NCBI RefSeq assembly: GCF_036588685.1
Contig: NC_086386.1
Location: forward strand, 31,053,883-31,117,882
Reading direction: 5' to 3'
Length of the DNA: 64,000 nucleotides
Origin: Mytilus trossulus
Lineage: Eukaryota; Mollusca; Bivalvia; Mytilida; Mytilidae
Shown in pieces: positions 51,132-60,765 of this stretch. The position numbers and the translations under genes are program-made. Within the stretch, counting starts at the first letter, position 1, and the number at the start of each line of letters is the position of its first letter. The notes under the pieces are model-generated. The model did not search any database. It was given only the letters and a program-made list of their open reading frames with translations, and was not told the origin of the DNA.

Positions 51132-52034
51132 TTTGAACATTTCAAACCAATCAACAATATTTGATCAACGTTCTTGACAATATTACACAGAATGCATTTG
51201 AACTCTATCGTTTATGAATTTATCATGCCATAGAAATATTAGTAGAAGTAACACGGTCATTTAAAAAAAACACAAAAACAACAACGACGCATAATGCAAA
51301 AGCAGCACAGCATGAACCCTAAGTATACACAATGGGTTTAGACTGTAATTATCGACAGATAACCTGTTCTAGATATACAATGCATACTTTACATATAGAC
51401 AATTCTGAACGTTGACACAATCAAACGTGTTATGTAATTAATATTGGTTTTCGACAGGATTTGATCGGATAAATATATAGGAAAATACAGAGCTCATATT
51501 TTATATCTTTTATCTCGTAAAAGCATAATTTTTTTTTACAGCAGTGACAATTCACAGTTGCGACGAAAGAACTGGTTTAATAATTACGCAAAGAAATAGA
51601 TGTAATATATCTTAGAAAATAAGAACTTATTCAACATTCCATAAAATGTTAACGAGTGTTTACTTATTTGTATACGAAAGTAAATGTATAAACAAATACT
51701 TAGCAAACAAAAGATCGAGGTTATTTGAAATAATCATATGAATTGATGAGTTAAAATTTTCGATTTTCACAACCGACATGGAACCTTCAAGTGACGGAAA
51801 GATGTAATATACCAGATTAAGTGACCGACAACCAGCACTAAAATTGAATAAAAAGTTAATTGTTTGTTTTTTTCTTCATTTTAACATCCGATTCAATAAG
51901 ACGACTTAATATTTCAACATTGTACTCGAGGATTCATACTTCTTGGAGTGAAACTTCTGGGTTTGCTCACTTCTGGGGAAAGTAAAAATCAGAAAAGCGC
52001 TTTGGAAGGGTTAAAAAGTAAAAATTCTGTCTTT
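51132..52034 (+). repeat. Left 0.9-kb direct repeat flanking the PLE
   Basis: About 99% identical by eye to 61385-62290. It starts at 'tttgaacatttcaaacc' and ends at 'gtcttt', exactly where the inverted PLE end begins. About ten substitutions or small indels were seen, such as 'aatattagtag' against 'aatataagtag'. Confidence 0.85.
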
Positions 52035-52726
52035 GTTTAAATAAAAACGAGTCCTTAACCAATCCAAATATCTCAATACAACTCCTAAGACACAATTCTT
52101 CTTTTCTTGTAACAACATAAATCTGCAAAGATGTTGAAATAAGAACGAGTCCTTAAGCAATCAAAACATCTCAATATTATCACTAGGACATACTCCTCTA
52201 TTTTTGTAACAGTATATATCTTCAGAGAATCAGTGACCTATTGTATCATTAAATACATATGTCGGTTTTTTTCTATTTAAATATTTGAAATAGTCGGATA
52301 TTACTATTAATTATAATCCTGGTACTTTTGGTAACTATTCACTATTAGTTTCGTTTTGAACCAAACTATGTAGGCAAGTATCTATCTATTATTACTTCAA
52401 TAGTAAAATCATACACGCATAAATACGCATAGATAAGAACTAATTGGTTTGATGATGTAAATTCACCTGGTGTTTCGGTTTAGGTTTTATATTACCTAGG
52501 CATTATCCTCATCAGGTACCCTAGCCTTACAGCAACATGATAAAAATAAACGAAAATTCTGGGGCACGACACTCGGTGAATCATCTCTCTGTTTTCCTTA
52601 AATTGATTTGCAAATATTGTGATATAGCTTAATCGCCTATATTCTATTTTAATTTAGAAGATGTTAAATATTCTTTTAAGTTCTTGTGTTTCTGGTATGC
52701 AATAATGGGTGGTTTTTTAAACTTAT
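52035..52726 (-). repeat. Inverted copy of PLE 3' end (~690 bp)
   Basis: Reverse complement of about 53525-54215, covering the last ~30 codons of the RT ORF and the whole 3' UTR. It joins the truncated direct copy at 'tttttaaacttatggc' with about four shared bases (TAAA), suggesting a microhomology or template-switch joint. The two arms could form a very long hairpin with an ~800-bp loop. Confidence 0.85.
52461..52520 (-). ncRNA. Hammerhead-like core (inverted copy)
   Basis: Minus-strand CTGATGA (52515-52509) and GAAAC (52476-52472) of the motif described at 53730-53790, carried in the inverted 3' fragment. Confidence 0.35.
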
Positions 52727-53606
52727 GGCATATAATTATGCAATCCCACTCCCACCACGGACTGAATTTCTGGAATTACTAAGAATTACACTAGAAAACA
52801 ATGAATTTGAGTTTAATAGCGTAATATATAAACAGATAGTGGGTGTTCCCATGGGAGCCCCTATGTCGCCAAGCTTAACTGATTTGAGAATTTTTGAAAT
52901 CATCTCAAAAATACTGAAAGAATTTACACACGCTTTCAAAATTATACATTTGTCAGTATATAGAGATGACGGCTTTATGTTATTTGCCGGAAATGAAAAT
53001 GAACTGGTTGACTTTTTTGAAATAGCTAACAACATTCATCCACTCATTAAGTTCACACATGAAACCTCAAGGACAAACGTTCAATTTTTAGATGTAACAG
53101 TGTACAAAGGAAAAAGATTTATTACAAATAAAATCTTAGATATCAAACTATATCGCAAACCAACAGATAACTACCAATACCTGCATAGATCATCATCCCA
53201 CCCATCGTCTGTATTTAAAGGTTTTATTACAGGAGAAATTATAAGATTTATTCGGTCATCTAATAATGTAGAGGACATAGAAGCACAAATTCAATTGTTC
53301 AGAGAAAAACTTCAGAAACGGGGTTATGTTGCAGACGAAATTGACCCCTTAATAACAACAACAATGAAAAGAACAAGGGAAAGTACATTACGGTACATAT
53401 CTAAGAAGAAAGGGAAATCACCACCTTTATGCTTCATAACAAAATTTAATCCTAGAGTTAAACAACTAGGTAAAACTTTAAGAAAACACTGGCACTTAAT
53501 TTCGAATGATGGCACAGCAAATCAACTTTTTAAAAAACCACCCATTATTGCATACCAGAAACACAAGAACTTAAAAGAATATTTAACATCTTCTAAATTA
53601 AAATAA
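52727..53606 (+). pseudogene. 5'-truncated PLE reverse transcriptase
   Basis: Direct copy of the C-terminal half of ORF2, starting at LMAYNYAIPLPP. It keeps motif B (GVPMGAPMSP), motif C (YRDD), FLDV and the KPTDNYQYLHRSSSHP region. It lacks the N-terminal half and motif A. An open frame runs in from the inverted fragment (from 52686) and adds about a dozen unrelated residues. It differs from the full copy by very few bases (for example a proline for leucine change in NIHPLIKF). It is the coding part of the left pseudo-LTR and unlikely to give an active enzyme. Confidence 0.85.
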
Positions 53607-53729
53607 AATATAGGCGATTAAGCTATATCACAATATTTGCAAATCAATTTAAGGAAAACAGAGAGATGATTCACCGAGTGTCGTGCCCCAGAATTTTCGT
53701 TTATTTTTATCATGTTGCTGTAAGGCTAG

Positions 53730-53790
53730 GGTACCTGATGAGGATAATGCCTAGGTAATATAAAACCTAAACCGAAACACCAGGTGAATT
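53730..53790 (+). ncRNA. Hammerhead-like core in PLE 3' UTR (left copy)
   Basis: CTGATGA (53735-53741) and GAAAC (53774-53778) flank a stem with TAGGT/ACCTA and outer GG/CC pairs. This is the order of conserved blocks in a hammerhead ribozyme, a motif known from PLE pseudo-LTRs. I cannot find a clean U-H cleavage triplet after GAAAC or a convincing stem I, so it may be inactive or not a ribozyme. Confidence 0.4.
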
Positions 53791-54215
53791 TACATCATCA
53801 AACCAATTAGTTCTTATCTATGCGTATTTATGCGTGTATGATTTTACTATTGAAGTAATAATAGATAGATACTTGCCTACATAGTTTGGTTCAAAACGAA
53901 ACTAATAGTGAATAGTTACCAAAAGTACCAGGATTATAATTAATAGTAATATCCGACTATTTCAAATATTTAAATAGAAAAAAACCGACATATGTATTTA
54001 ATGATACAATAGGTCACTGATTCTCTGAAGATATATACTGTTACAAAAATAGAGGAGTATGTCCTAGCGATAATATTGAGATGTTTTGATTGCTTAAGGA
54101 CTCGTTCTTATTTCAACATCTTTGCAGATTTATGTTGTTACAAGAAAAGAAGAATTGTGTCTTAGGAGTTGTATTGAGATATTTGGATTGGTTAAGGACT
54201 CGTTTTTATTTAAAC

Positions 54216-54677
54216 ATTGTATGCACGAAGCCTCCGCTTCACCCACGTAGCTCCTACCTTCGTATTGCCTTGCTTTGCGCTTGGTGATCTCCGAATAATC
54301 TTAGTTTAACCACTGAGATTAAAATTCATATCTATCAAAAATGCTTCATCCATTAACTTAGTGACAGAGTTAAATTGCACTTGAAGCACCTAAGTAGCCT
54401 TACGAGAAAATACTGGGGTTCCCAACAAATTTGGTGAATCAGCTCTCTGTTTCTTGTCTGTCATTCACTTAGATAATATTTAAGTACAAATGACCACCGT
54501 GCTTGACATAAACGACAAATTTATAGCTGTTTAGATAACAGTTTGTTGTTAAAATAACTGTCTAAAACAATAAAATGTTTCCTAGAGAGTTCAGTAAAAA
54601 TAAAATATTAGGTCAGTATATGATAACATTATACATTATCTAAACAGCGTTACCAGCATAATTCAAATTACTTAGTT
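54216..54677 (+). other. PLE 5' untranslated region
   Basis: Sequence between the end of the truncated upstream copy and ORF1. It starts with a GC-richer segment ('gcacgaagcctccgcttcacccacgtagctcc'). It should contain the promoter or leader of the full copy. No specific site was recognised. Confidence 0.5.
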
Positions 54678-55532
54678 ATGGACAAGAGAAAGCTATCGTT
54701 AAAGAAAATCGACAATAAAGAGACTAATACAACACAGGAAAATACGGAATCGGATACTGAAATCGTTACTGAAATCATGGAGATGAGCCTAAAGATGAAG
54801 GAGGAGACAAATGAACCTGAACATACTTTCAAAATTATCCCAATCGATTTCAATTTTGAAAGAATTGAAGGCGACCAATTTAAAGGAGAAGAAGTGATCA
54901 GTGAATACTCTGGGAAGATCGAAAAAATCTTGGAAAAGAGGAACTATATAGCCAACCTATTAAGGGATCTCAGAAAATACGAAGGAGATAACCTACCCAT
55001 ATATGCCAGAATAGCTACCGCAACTTTTGCGCCTAAATTTGGATCTGAAGAAGCCTCTTCATTCTTCAAAGAAAAGATTATTACATTCACGCAAACCATG
55101 CGCCAGACATTTCGCACATCAATGATCGAATCAACAAAAGAATTGTTTGACAACTTTACCGCGGAAATGCAGAAACTATGGACCGAAGCTACAGAAAAAA
55201 TCGATATCAGAAGACCAGGAGGACATACCATTCTAAGGAAATTTAATGAAAGAATTCAACGAATTCAAGAGAAATGGGCAGAAAAATATAGAAACAATGG
55301 AATTGATGATCTTAATGAGAATAAAGAAATTGACAAATTGAAAAAAGAAATTAAAGAGTTAAAGGATACTAATTCAAGTCGTCGCTCCTCAAAGGAAACT
55401 AACACTATAGGAGATTTAAAACGGGAATTAGATGAACTTAAAGCGAGGATTGAGGACAAAGGAAACCGGTATGACAGGAAGGAGTTTAGAGGTGGTCGTG
55501 GGGGACGCCGAGGACGTCGTTATGATTTCTAG
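54678..55532 (+). CDS. PLE ORF1: coiled-coil protein with RGG tail
   Basis: A 284-residue, highly charged protein from an ATG. Residues 1-50 are rich in Glu/Thr. The middle (about 60-205) is mostly helical in appearance with many Lys, Glu and aromatic residues. Residues about 210-270 form heptad-like coiled coil (IDKLKKEIKELKD; LKRELDELKARIED). The C-terminus is an arginine/glycine tract (FRGGRGGRRGRRYDF), typical of RNA-binding proteins. It has no zinc knuckle, RT, GIY-YIG or RRM motif. Its position upstream of the RT ORF, in the same strand and element, suggests a gag- or ORF1-like nucleic-acid-binding partner for the retroelement RNA. Most PLEs have one ORF, though coiled-coil ORF1s are known in some endonuclease-lacking PLEs. 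The protein family itself was not recognised. Confidence 0.7.
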   Translation: MDKRKLSLKKIDNKETNTTQENTESDTEIVTEIMEMSLKMKEETNEPEHTFKIIPIDFNFERIEGDQFKGEEVISEYSGKIEKILEKRNYIANLLRDLRKYEGDNLPIYARIATATFAPKFGSEEASSFFKEKIITFTQTMRQTFRTSMIESTKELFDNFTAEMQKLWTEATEKIDIRRPGGHTILRKFNERIQRIQEKWAEKYRNNGIDDLNENKEIDKLKKEIKELKDTNSSRRSSKETNTIGDLKRELDELKARIEDKGNRYDRKEFRGGRGGRRGRRYDF

Positions 55533-56416
55533 GAACTCAGAGAATTAATAGTGAGAGGAATTATGATTTACTTATTGTGAATAACTAGATAAGAATGACT
55601 GTGAATGAAGGTTTGGCTTATTGACTTAATTTGCAGAATGTTATTATATTGTTGAAATCCTCAATAATTATAAATGTTTTTATAATGGTAATATCTTACT
55701 TATTTATTGAACTTGACATGTTTCAAACTTAATGCTCAACAATCTAGTTTCCTGTGTATAGTATCTTACCAGGAACATGCCGTATTGCTAACAAACATAG
55801 GATTATGTTTTGTTGTTTACTGTAATGAGAATAAAACATCCATTGCAAATACGGTATAGCTGAAAAATCTATAGAATTAATTATTGGCATTGATTTATTG
55901 ATATTTTTTTCTCAAATCGATTCATACGTTTTTACACAAATAATAGCGTATATATCAATCATCTAATCTTACTACTACAGGGGCGGTTCTAACTGATATA
56001 CGTGGGAATCCATTGTTCCTCGGAACATTAAAACACCAATCAGATTACAGAGTGTGTGCGCATGACTGTTTCGGTGGTATTCCGTTTCTTAAAAATATTT
56101 CATTCAGAATACTGGTTAGCTGTTACTGTGAACTGCAACAGATAATATGCATACATAACTCTCTCCAATAGAGATTAAATGTTTTGCACATGATTAAAAA
56201 TTAATCTCTCCAATAGTGATTAATTTGCCAGTCAATTAAATACATATTAATCTCTCCAATAGAGTTTAATTATTGTAACAAATACTGCAACACTTATCTC
56301 TCCAACAGAGACGGTGAACAGTAATTTAGAATCAATCTTATTCACAATTGCCTGTAAAAAGGTCAATTTGAACTTACTACTAAACGTAAACAGGTTAACG
56401 TGAAACACTAAAGATA
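55533..56416 (+). other. PLE region between ORF1 and ORF2
   Basis: About 880 bp of AT-rich non-coding sequence, containing the hairpin array at 56155-56315. There is no other coding content. Confidence 0.5.
56155..56315 (+). repeat. Four-copy hairpin array before ORF2
   Basis: 'atctctccaatagagat'-type units at about 56160, 56201, 56249 and 56295, with a period of about 46 bp. Each can fold as stem ATCTCT/AGAGAT with loop CCAAT (CCAAC in the last). Spacers between them are unrelated, so the hairpin rather than the whole unit is conserved. It lies 100 bp upstream of the ORF2 start. Confidence 0.7.
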
Positions 56417-56443
56417 ATGTCTAAGAAAAACAGACACATCAAG
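56417..56443 (+). pseudogene. First nine codons of PLE ORF2, separated from the rest
   Basis: ATG at 56417 begins MSKKNRHIK and ends in the 6-bp target duplication ATCAAG, where the TIR element enters. The other copy of ATCAAG (58810-58815) is followed in the same frame by the long RT ORF, so this is the original start of ORF2. Confidence 0.75.
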
Positions 56444-56451
56444 TATGAGTG

Positions 56452-56680
56452 GCCGTTCGTGTCATTTGCGCGATATTCTAACGCGTTAGTAAAAAGTAAC
56501 GCGTTATTTTGTACAACTAACGCGTTATTTTGCTATAATAACGCGTTATTTTGCTAAACTAACGCGTTATTTCTTCAATTTAACGCGTAATTATACAAAA
56601 CTATCGCGATACTTTTGTATATCGTACAAATGTAATCTATCGCGATATTTTATTGGAATTAACGCGTTAATTTTTGATAT
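56452..56680 (+). repeat. Left terminal array of CGCG palindromes
   Basis: TAACGCGTTA or AACGCGTT occurs about six times at 56483-56590 and again near 56660. TATCGCGATA-type sites lie near 56602 and 56640. Regular spacing of near two helical turns suggests subterminal protein-binding sites. Confidence 0.75.
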
Positions 56681-56839
56681 TTGTACAATGATGTTAACCA
56701 ATCACAAGCGCGGTTCTAGATTGAATCTGAAGAGACAAGGAATAGAAATATTTTAAATAGAAAACATCCATACAACTAAAGTAGGAAAATTCTATTTGTC
56801 GCAAAAAAACATAAACTATCCCAAAATATACTATCAGAA

Positions 56840-57985
56840 ATGGAGAGAAATGAAACAGCTAGACGAGAAAATTTAATTCCAGGCAGACCAACTGTATCAC
56901 TGAGTGGTACGCCCCTACACAATATTGGGCACTATATCGATTATTTTCTTGTTCCACTTGTTAAAAAACAATATACCTATATAAAAGATACGTCAAATTT
57001 TATTAATTTGATTGAAAATATAAAACCCCAAAGAGACTGCTATCTAGTAACATTCGATGCAAAAAACATGTACACTTACTGAAATACTAGAGGCCACTAA
57101 CGCGGCACTGACCAATATTGATCCAAGTGAGTATGAAATCAAAGTTCTACCAAAGGACAGTATACGAAATTACGAATTTTCCCGTAATAAAACAATATTC
57201 TTGGACACTGTCATATATAAAGGAGAAAGATTCTTTAACGAAGGCATACTAGACATTAAAACCTATTTCAAACCAACTGAAACATTTCAATATCTTCACA
57301 GATACAGCTCACACCCGAAAAGTGTTTTCAAAGGATTTATCAGAGGTGAAGTATTGAGATACATCAGAAACACCAGTAGCAAAACTGAACTTAAAAAACA
57401 GTTATAAGCTTTTAAATAACGTCTCCTCAAACGGAGATATAGAATATCTGAAATCAACGAAATTTTTAATCAAACACAAAATTTAGAAAGGAAAAACCTG
57501 CTTATACAACGCCAAATGAAACGGGAACAACCACTAGTTATGTTAACAAAATTCAACCCATCTATACAGAAACTAAAAAATATAATTACAAAACACTGGA
57601 ATAATAAAATAGAGATTGGAAATGGGGAATGTGTCAAAGAGACAACAACCCGACCAAATAAAAAACAACAGCAGAAGGTCACCAACAGGTCTTCAATGTA
57701 GCGAGAAATTCCAGCACCCGGAGGCGTCCTTCAGCTGGCCCCTAAACAAATATATACTAGTTCAGTGATAATGAACGCCATACTAATTTCCAAATTGTAC
57801 ACAAGAAACTAATATAAAAATAATACAAGACTAACAAAGGCCAGAGGCTCCTGACTTGGGACAGGCGCAAAAATGCGGCGGGGAACCTTATTTCATTAAA
57901 CCCTTATTGTTTGAACATATTTAATCGCCAGCCTATTATAGCTTATAAAAGACATACAAATTTACAAGAACTATAATTATCAAAG
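56840..57985 (+). pseudogene. Decayed second PLE reverse transcriptase inside the TIR element
   Basis: Pieces in shifting frames match the PLE RT in order. IPGRPTVSLSGTPLHNIGHYIDYFL and VTFDAKNMYT (motif A) come first (56875-57075). A jump follows that removes motifs B and C. After it come IFLDTVIYKGERF and FKPTETFQYLHRYSSHPKSVF (57190-57330), then LTKFNPSIQKLKNIITKHWN (57540-57605). A dispersed repeat follows, then NRQPIIAYKRHTNLQEL near 57925-57975, the usual end of the RT. It is related to but clearly diverged from the surrounding PLE, and also lacks a nuclease after the RT. Confidence 0.8.
57610..57887 (+). repeat. Mussel dispersed repeat inserted in the decayed RT
   Basis: 'agattggaaatggggaatgtgtcaaagagacaacaacccgacc...cccggaggcgtccttcagctggcccc...aggctcctgacttgggacaggcgcaaaaatgcggcgggg' is a very common mussel repeat. 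It interrupts the RT remnant between the HWNNK and RQPIIAY segments. Confidence 0.75.
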
Positions 57986-58159
57986 CATTAGCGGGTATAG
58001 TTTGCTCAACCTTTCACAAAACAATATGATAATGAGCTCACAAAAAATAAATCATAATCAACTAATATGTTATTCAAAGACAACCGGTGTATGGTCCAAT
58101 ATAATATACGAAATAAAACAAAAAACATAAATAATACGCCAATATACAACTCATTGAGT

Positions 58160-58222
58160 CGACCACTGATGAAGCCGGACTCCGGGATCTTTTCCCCAAA
58201 CACGGCAGAAACACCGGGCCTA
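58160..58222 (+). ncRNA. Hammerhead-like core after the decayed RT
   Basis: CTGATGA (58166-58172), stem GCCG (58174-58177)/CGGC (58203-58206), then GAAAC (58208-58212) followed by ACC. It lies about 190 bases after the RT remnant, the same relative place as the motif of the younger PLE. The cleavage triplet is not evident. Confidence 0.4.
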
Positions 58223-58547
58223 ACATTCATGCTCATGCGTGAGCTCGGATGGGCTATTTAAATACCCCCACCAACTGAGCCGAATGCGCTGCAAGCCGAA
58301 GGGGTATTACACCTCAAACTATTGTATTTTCGATGAAATAAATTAAAATTATTCAAATTTTGACCTGAAATTAATGTTGGTTAAATTGTCTGTCTCTAAA
58401 ATATCTGATGATCCCAATCTAAAGCAATAACCGACTGTCTCTTTAATTCTTTGAAAAAACATATCTCGGTCTCCGTGGATTCCAGCCATTTTGCATTAAT
58501 TCCAAAACATAGAAGTAACAAAATTTCTCATTGGATGATGCTTATTT

Positions 58548-58800
58548 CCGTATTATCGCGATAGTTTTCATAAATATCGCGTTAATAGTGAAAACTAACG
58601 CGTTAGTTTGATAATATTTTAAAGTAAAAGCAAAAATGAAATATCGCGATAGTTTTGTATAATAACGCGTTAAAATGAAGAAATAACGCGTTATTTTAGC
58701 AAAATAACGCGTTAGTTTAACAAAATAACGCGTTAGTTTAACAAAGTAACGCGTTAGTTTTTACTAACGCGTTAGAATATCGCGCAAATGACACGAACGG
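58548..58800 (-). repeat. Right terminal array of CGCG palindromes
   Basis: Inverted counterpart of the left array: TAACGCGTTA-type palindromes between about 58660 and 58770 plus one near 58600, and ATCGCGAT sites near 58555 and 58643. The outer ~150 bp align with the left end, while the inner parts have rearranged. Confidence 0.75.
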
Positions 58801-58815
58801 CCACTCATAATCAAG

Positions 58816-60765
58816 TCTCGGGATAAGAGAAAGAAAACAAGAAAATACAAAGGAAAACTTCGCACACATCTCAAAAATAAACGTGACTTAAACAGAAAAA
58901 ATAGACACATTAAAAAGATAGAATCATCTCGACAGTATATTGAAGTATTTTCTCAAACAGAACCAAGCGACTCTGAAATATCATTATTAGCTAAAGGGTT
59001 AAAATTCATACCTGCCCCTGCTGAGAAGAACATCAAGCGTAATTTATTACAAAGCTTTGACAAATTGGCACGCAAAATGAGACTTAAATTTCTGTTCTAT
59101 GGCAATGAAAATGTCATAAATAATCATCCATTTACTATGAAATCAGGATATATTCCAAACTTTGCTAATACAGCTATAGAAAATTATATATTTGCAACTA
59201 AAATTGAATTAGGAAGAATACACTTGCATAAATTCAAAGATAACTTAACAAAATCAGAAAGAATGGCATTACAGTCACTGAAACAAAATAAAGAAATAGT
59301 AATTAAAAAAGCTGATAAAAACTCTTCAACAGTGATTCTTGATAAAAAGAATTATATTGAACAAGCGTTATCTCAGCTTAACGATGGAATACATTACGAA
59401 CAAATTGCAATATCACACTGTACGGAGATTTACAATCTAATAGAGGGTAAAGTTAAGATATTACATGAACAATCACACATAGATGACATATCGTTGAGAT
59501 ATCTTTTAGACACAAAAGTCGAAAAAATTCAAGTTGGCAGATTATATCTATTACCTAAAATTCACAAAATTGACCTCAACATTAGAAATGAAATCAGGAA
59601 TAATAAAGAATTACTTCAAAGAGTACAAATACCTGGTAGACCTATCATTTCACTTTGTAATAGCCCAATTGAAAGAATTGGCCAATTCATTGACTACTTT
59701 CTTCAACCTATTGTACGTCAATTATGGACATTTACACAAGATACGACGTTCTTCATTAACAAAATTGAAAGAATAGAGGCACCTGATGATGTCATTTTAG
59801 CGACTTTTGACATAAGCAGTATGTACACAAATCTGAGTCACGAAGAAATAATTCAGGCTGTGTACAGAGCATGGCCTAAACTTATGGCATATAATTATGC
59901 AATCCCACTCCCACCACGGACTGAATTTCTGGAATTACTAAGAATTACACTAGAAAACAATGAATTTGAGTTTAATAGCGTAATATATAAACAGATAGTG
60001 GGTGTTCCCATGGGAGCCCCTATGTCGCCAAGCTTAACTGATTTGAGAATTTTTGAAATCATCTCAAAAATACTGAAAGAATTTACACACGCTTTCAAAA
60101 TTATACATTTGTCAGTATATAGAGATGACGGCTTTATGTTATTTGCCGGAAATGAAAATGAACTGGTTGACTTTTTTGAAATAGCTAACAACATTCATCT
60201 ACTCATTAAGTTCACACATGAAACCTCAAGGACAAACGTTCAATTTTTAGATGTAACAGTGTACAAAGGAAAAAGATTTATTACAAATAAAATCTTAGAT
60301 ATCAAACTATATCGCAAACCAACAGATAACTACCAATACCTGCATAGATCATCATCCCACCCATCGTCTGTATTTAAAGGTTTTATTACAGGAGAAATTA
60401 TAAGATTTATTCGGTCATCTAATAATGTAGAGGACATAGAAGCACAAATTCAATTGTTCAGAGAAAAACTTCAGAAACGGGGTTATGTTGCAGACGAAAT
60501 TGACCCCTTAATAACAACAACAATGAAAAGAACAAGGGAAAGTACATTACGGTACATATCTAAGAAGAAAGGGAAATCACCACCTTTATGCTTCATAACA
60601 AAATTTAATCCTAGAGTTAAACAACTAGGTAAAACTTTAAGAAAACACTGGCACTTAATTTCGAATGATGGCACAGCAAATCAACTTTTTAAAAAACCAC
60701 CCATTATTGCATACCAGAAACACAAGAACTTAAAAGAATATTTAACATCTTCTAAATTAAAATAG
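58816..60765 (+). CDS. PLE ORF2: reverse transcriptase without endonuclease (start cut off)
   Basis: 650 codons open to TAG. The natural start is nine codons at 56417, separated by the TIR element. The first in-frame ATG on this side is near 59077. The N-terminus is basic and carries LLAKGLKFIPAP, then NLTKSERMALQSLKQNKEIV, typical of PLE RTs. Next come LYLLPKIHK and IPGRPIISL, motif A FDISSMYTN (59806-59832), motif B GVPMGAPMSP (60001-60030), catalytic motif C YRDD (60118-60129), FLDVTVYKG, KPTDNYQYLHRSSSHPSSVF and the closing PPIIAYQKHKNLKEYL. The stop follows, where most PLEs continue into a CxxC finger and GIY-YIG nuclease. It should copy the element RNA. All catalytic residues are present, but expression is broken by the insertion. 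Confidence 0.85.
   Translation, partial: SRDKRKKTRKYKGKLRTHLKNKRDLNRKNRHIKKIESSRQYIEVFSQTEPSDSEISLLAKGLKFIPAPAEKNIKRNLLQSFDKLARKMRLKFLFYGNENVINNHPFTMKSGYIPNFANTAIENYIFATKIELGRIHLHKFKDNLTKSERMALQSLKQNKEIVIKKADKNSSTVILDKKNYIEQALSQLNDGIHYEQIAISHCTEIYNLIEGKVKILHEQSHIDDISLRYLLDTKVEKIQVGRLYLLPKIHKIDLNIRNEIRNNKELLQRVQIPGRPIISLCNSPIERIGQFIDYFLQPIVRQLWTFTQDTTFFINKIERIEAPDDVILATFDISSMYTNLSHEEIIQAVYRAWPKLMAYNYAIPLPPRTEFLELLRITLENNEFEFNSVIYKQIVGVPMGAPMSPSLTDLRIFEIISKILKEFTHAFKIIHLSVYRDDGFMLFAGNENELVDFFEIANNIHLLIKFTHETSRTNVQFLDVTVYKGKRFITNKILDIKLYRKPTDNYQYLHRSSSHPSSVFKGFITGEIIRFIRSSNNVEDIEAQIQLFREKLQKRGYVADEIDPLITTTMKRTRESTLRYISKKKGKSPPLCFITKFNPRVKQLGKTLRKHWHLISNDGTANQLFKKPPIIAYQKHKNLKEYLTSSKLK

Larger units (their letters stand above)
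56444..58809. mobile_element. TIR element with TAACGCGTTA arrays, inserted in PLE ORF2
   Basis: 2366 bp. The termini 'tatgagtggccgttcgtgtc' and 'gacacgaacggccactcata' match perfectly, and similarity continues for about 150 bp. The 6-bp duplication ATCAAG lies on both sides. Each end has about six TAACGCGTTA-type palindromes spaced about 22-25 bp, then TATCGCGATA palindromes. The internal part holds a decayed PLE reverse transcriptase, a dispersed repeat and no transposase, so the element is non-autonomous. The superfamily was not determined. Confidence 0.85.

Noticed and set aside
52736..53035. 99-codon minus-strand frame, repeated identically at 59895-60194
   Set aside because: It is antisense to the PLE reverse transcriptase and appears twice only because the RT segment is duplicated.
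54668..55459. Minus-strand frames opposite ORF1
   Set aside because: They are shadows of the Lys/Glu-rich ORF1, and the + strand frame has an ATG, sensible composition and an RGG tail.
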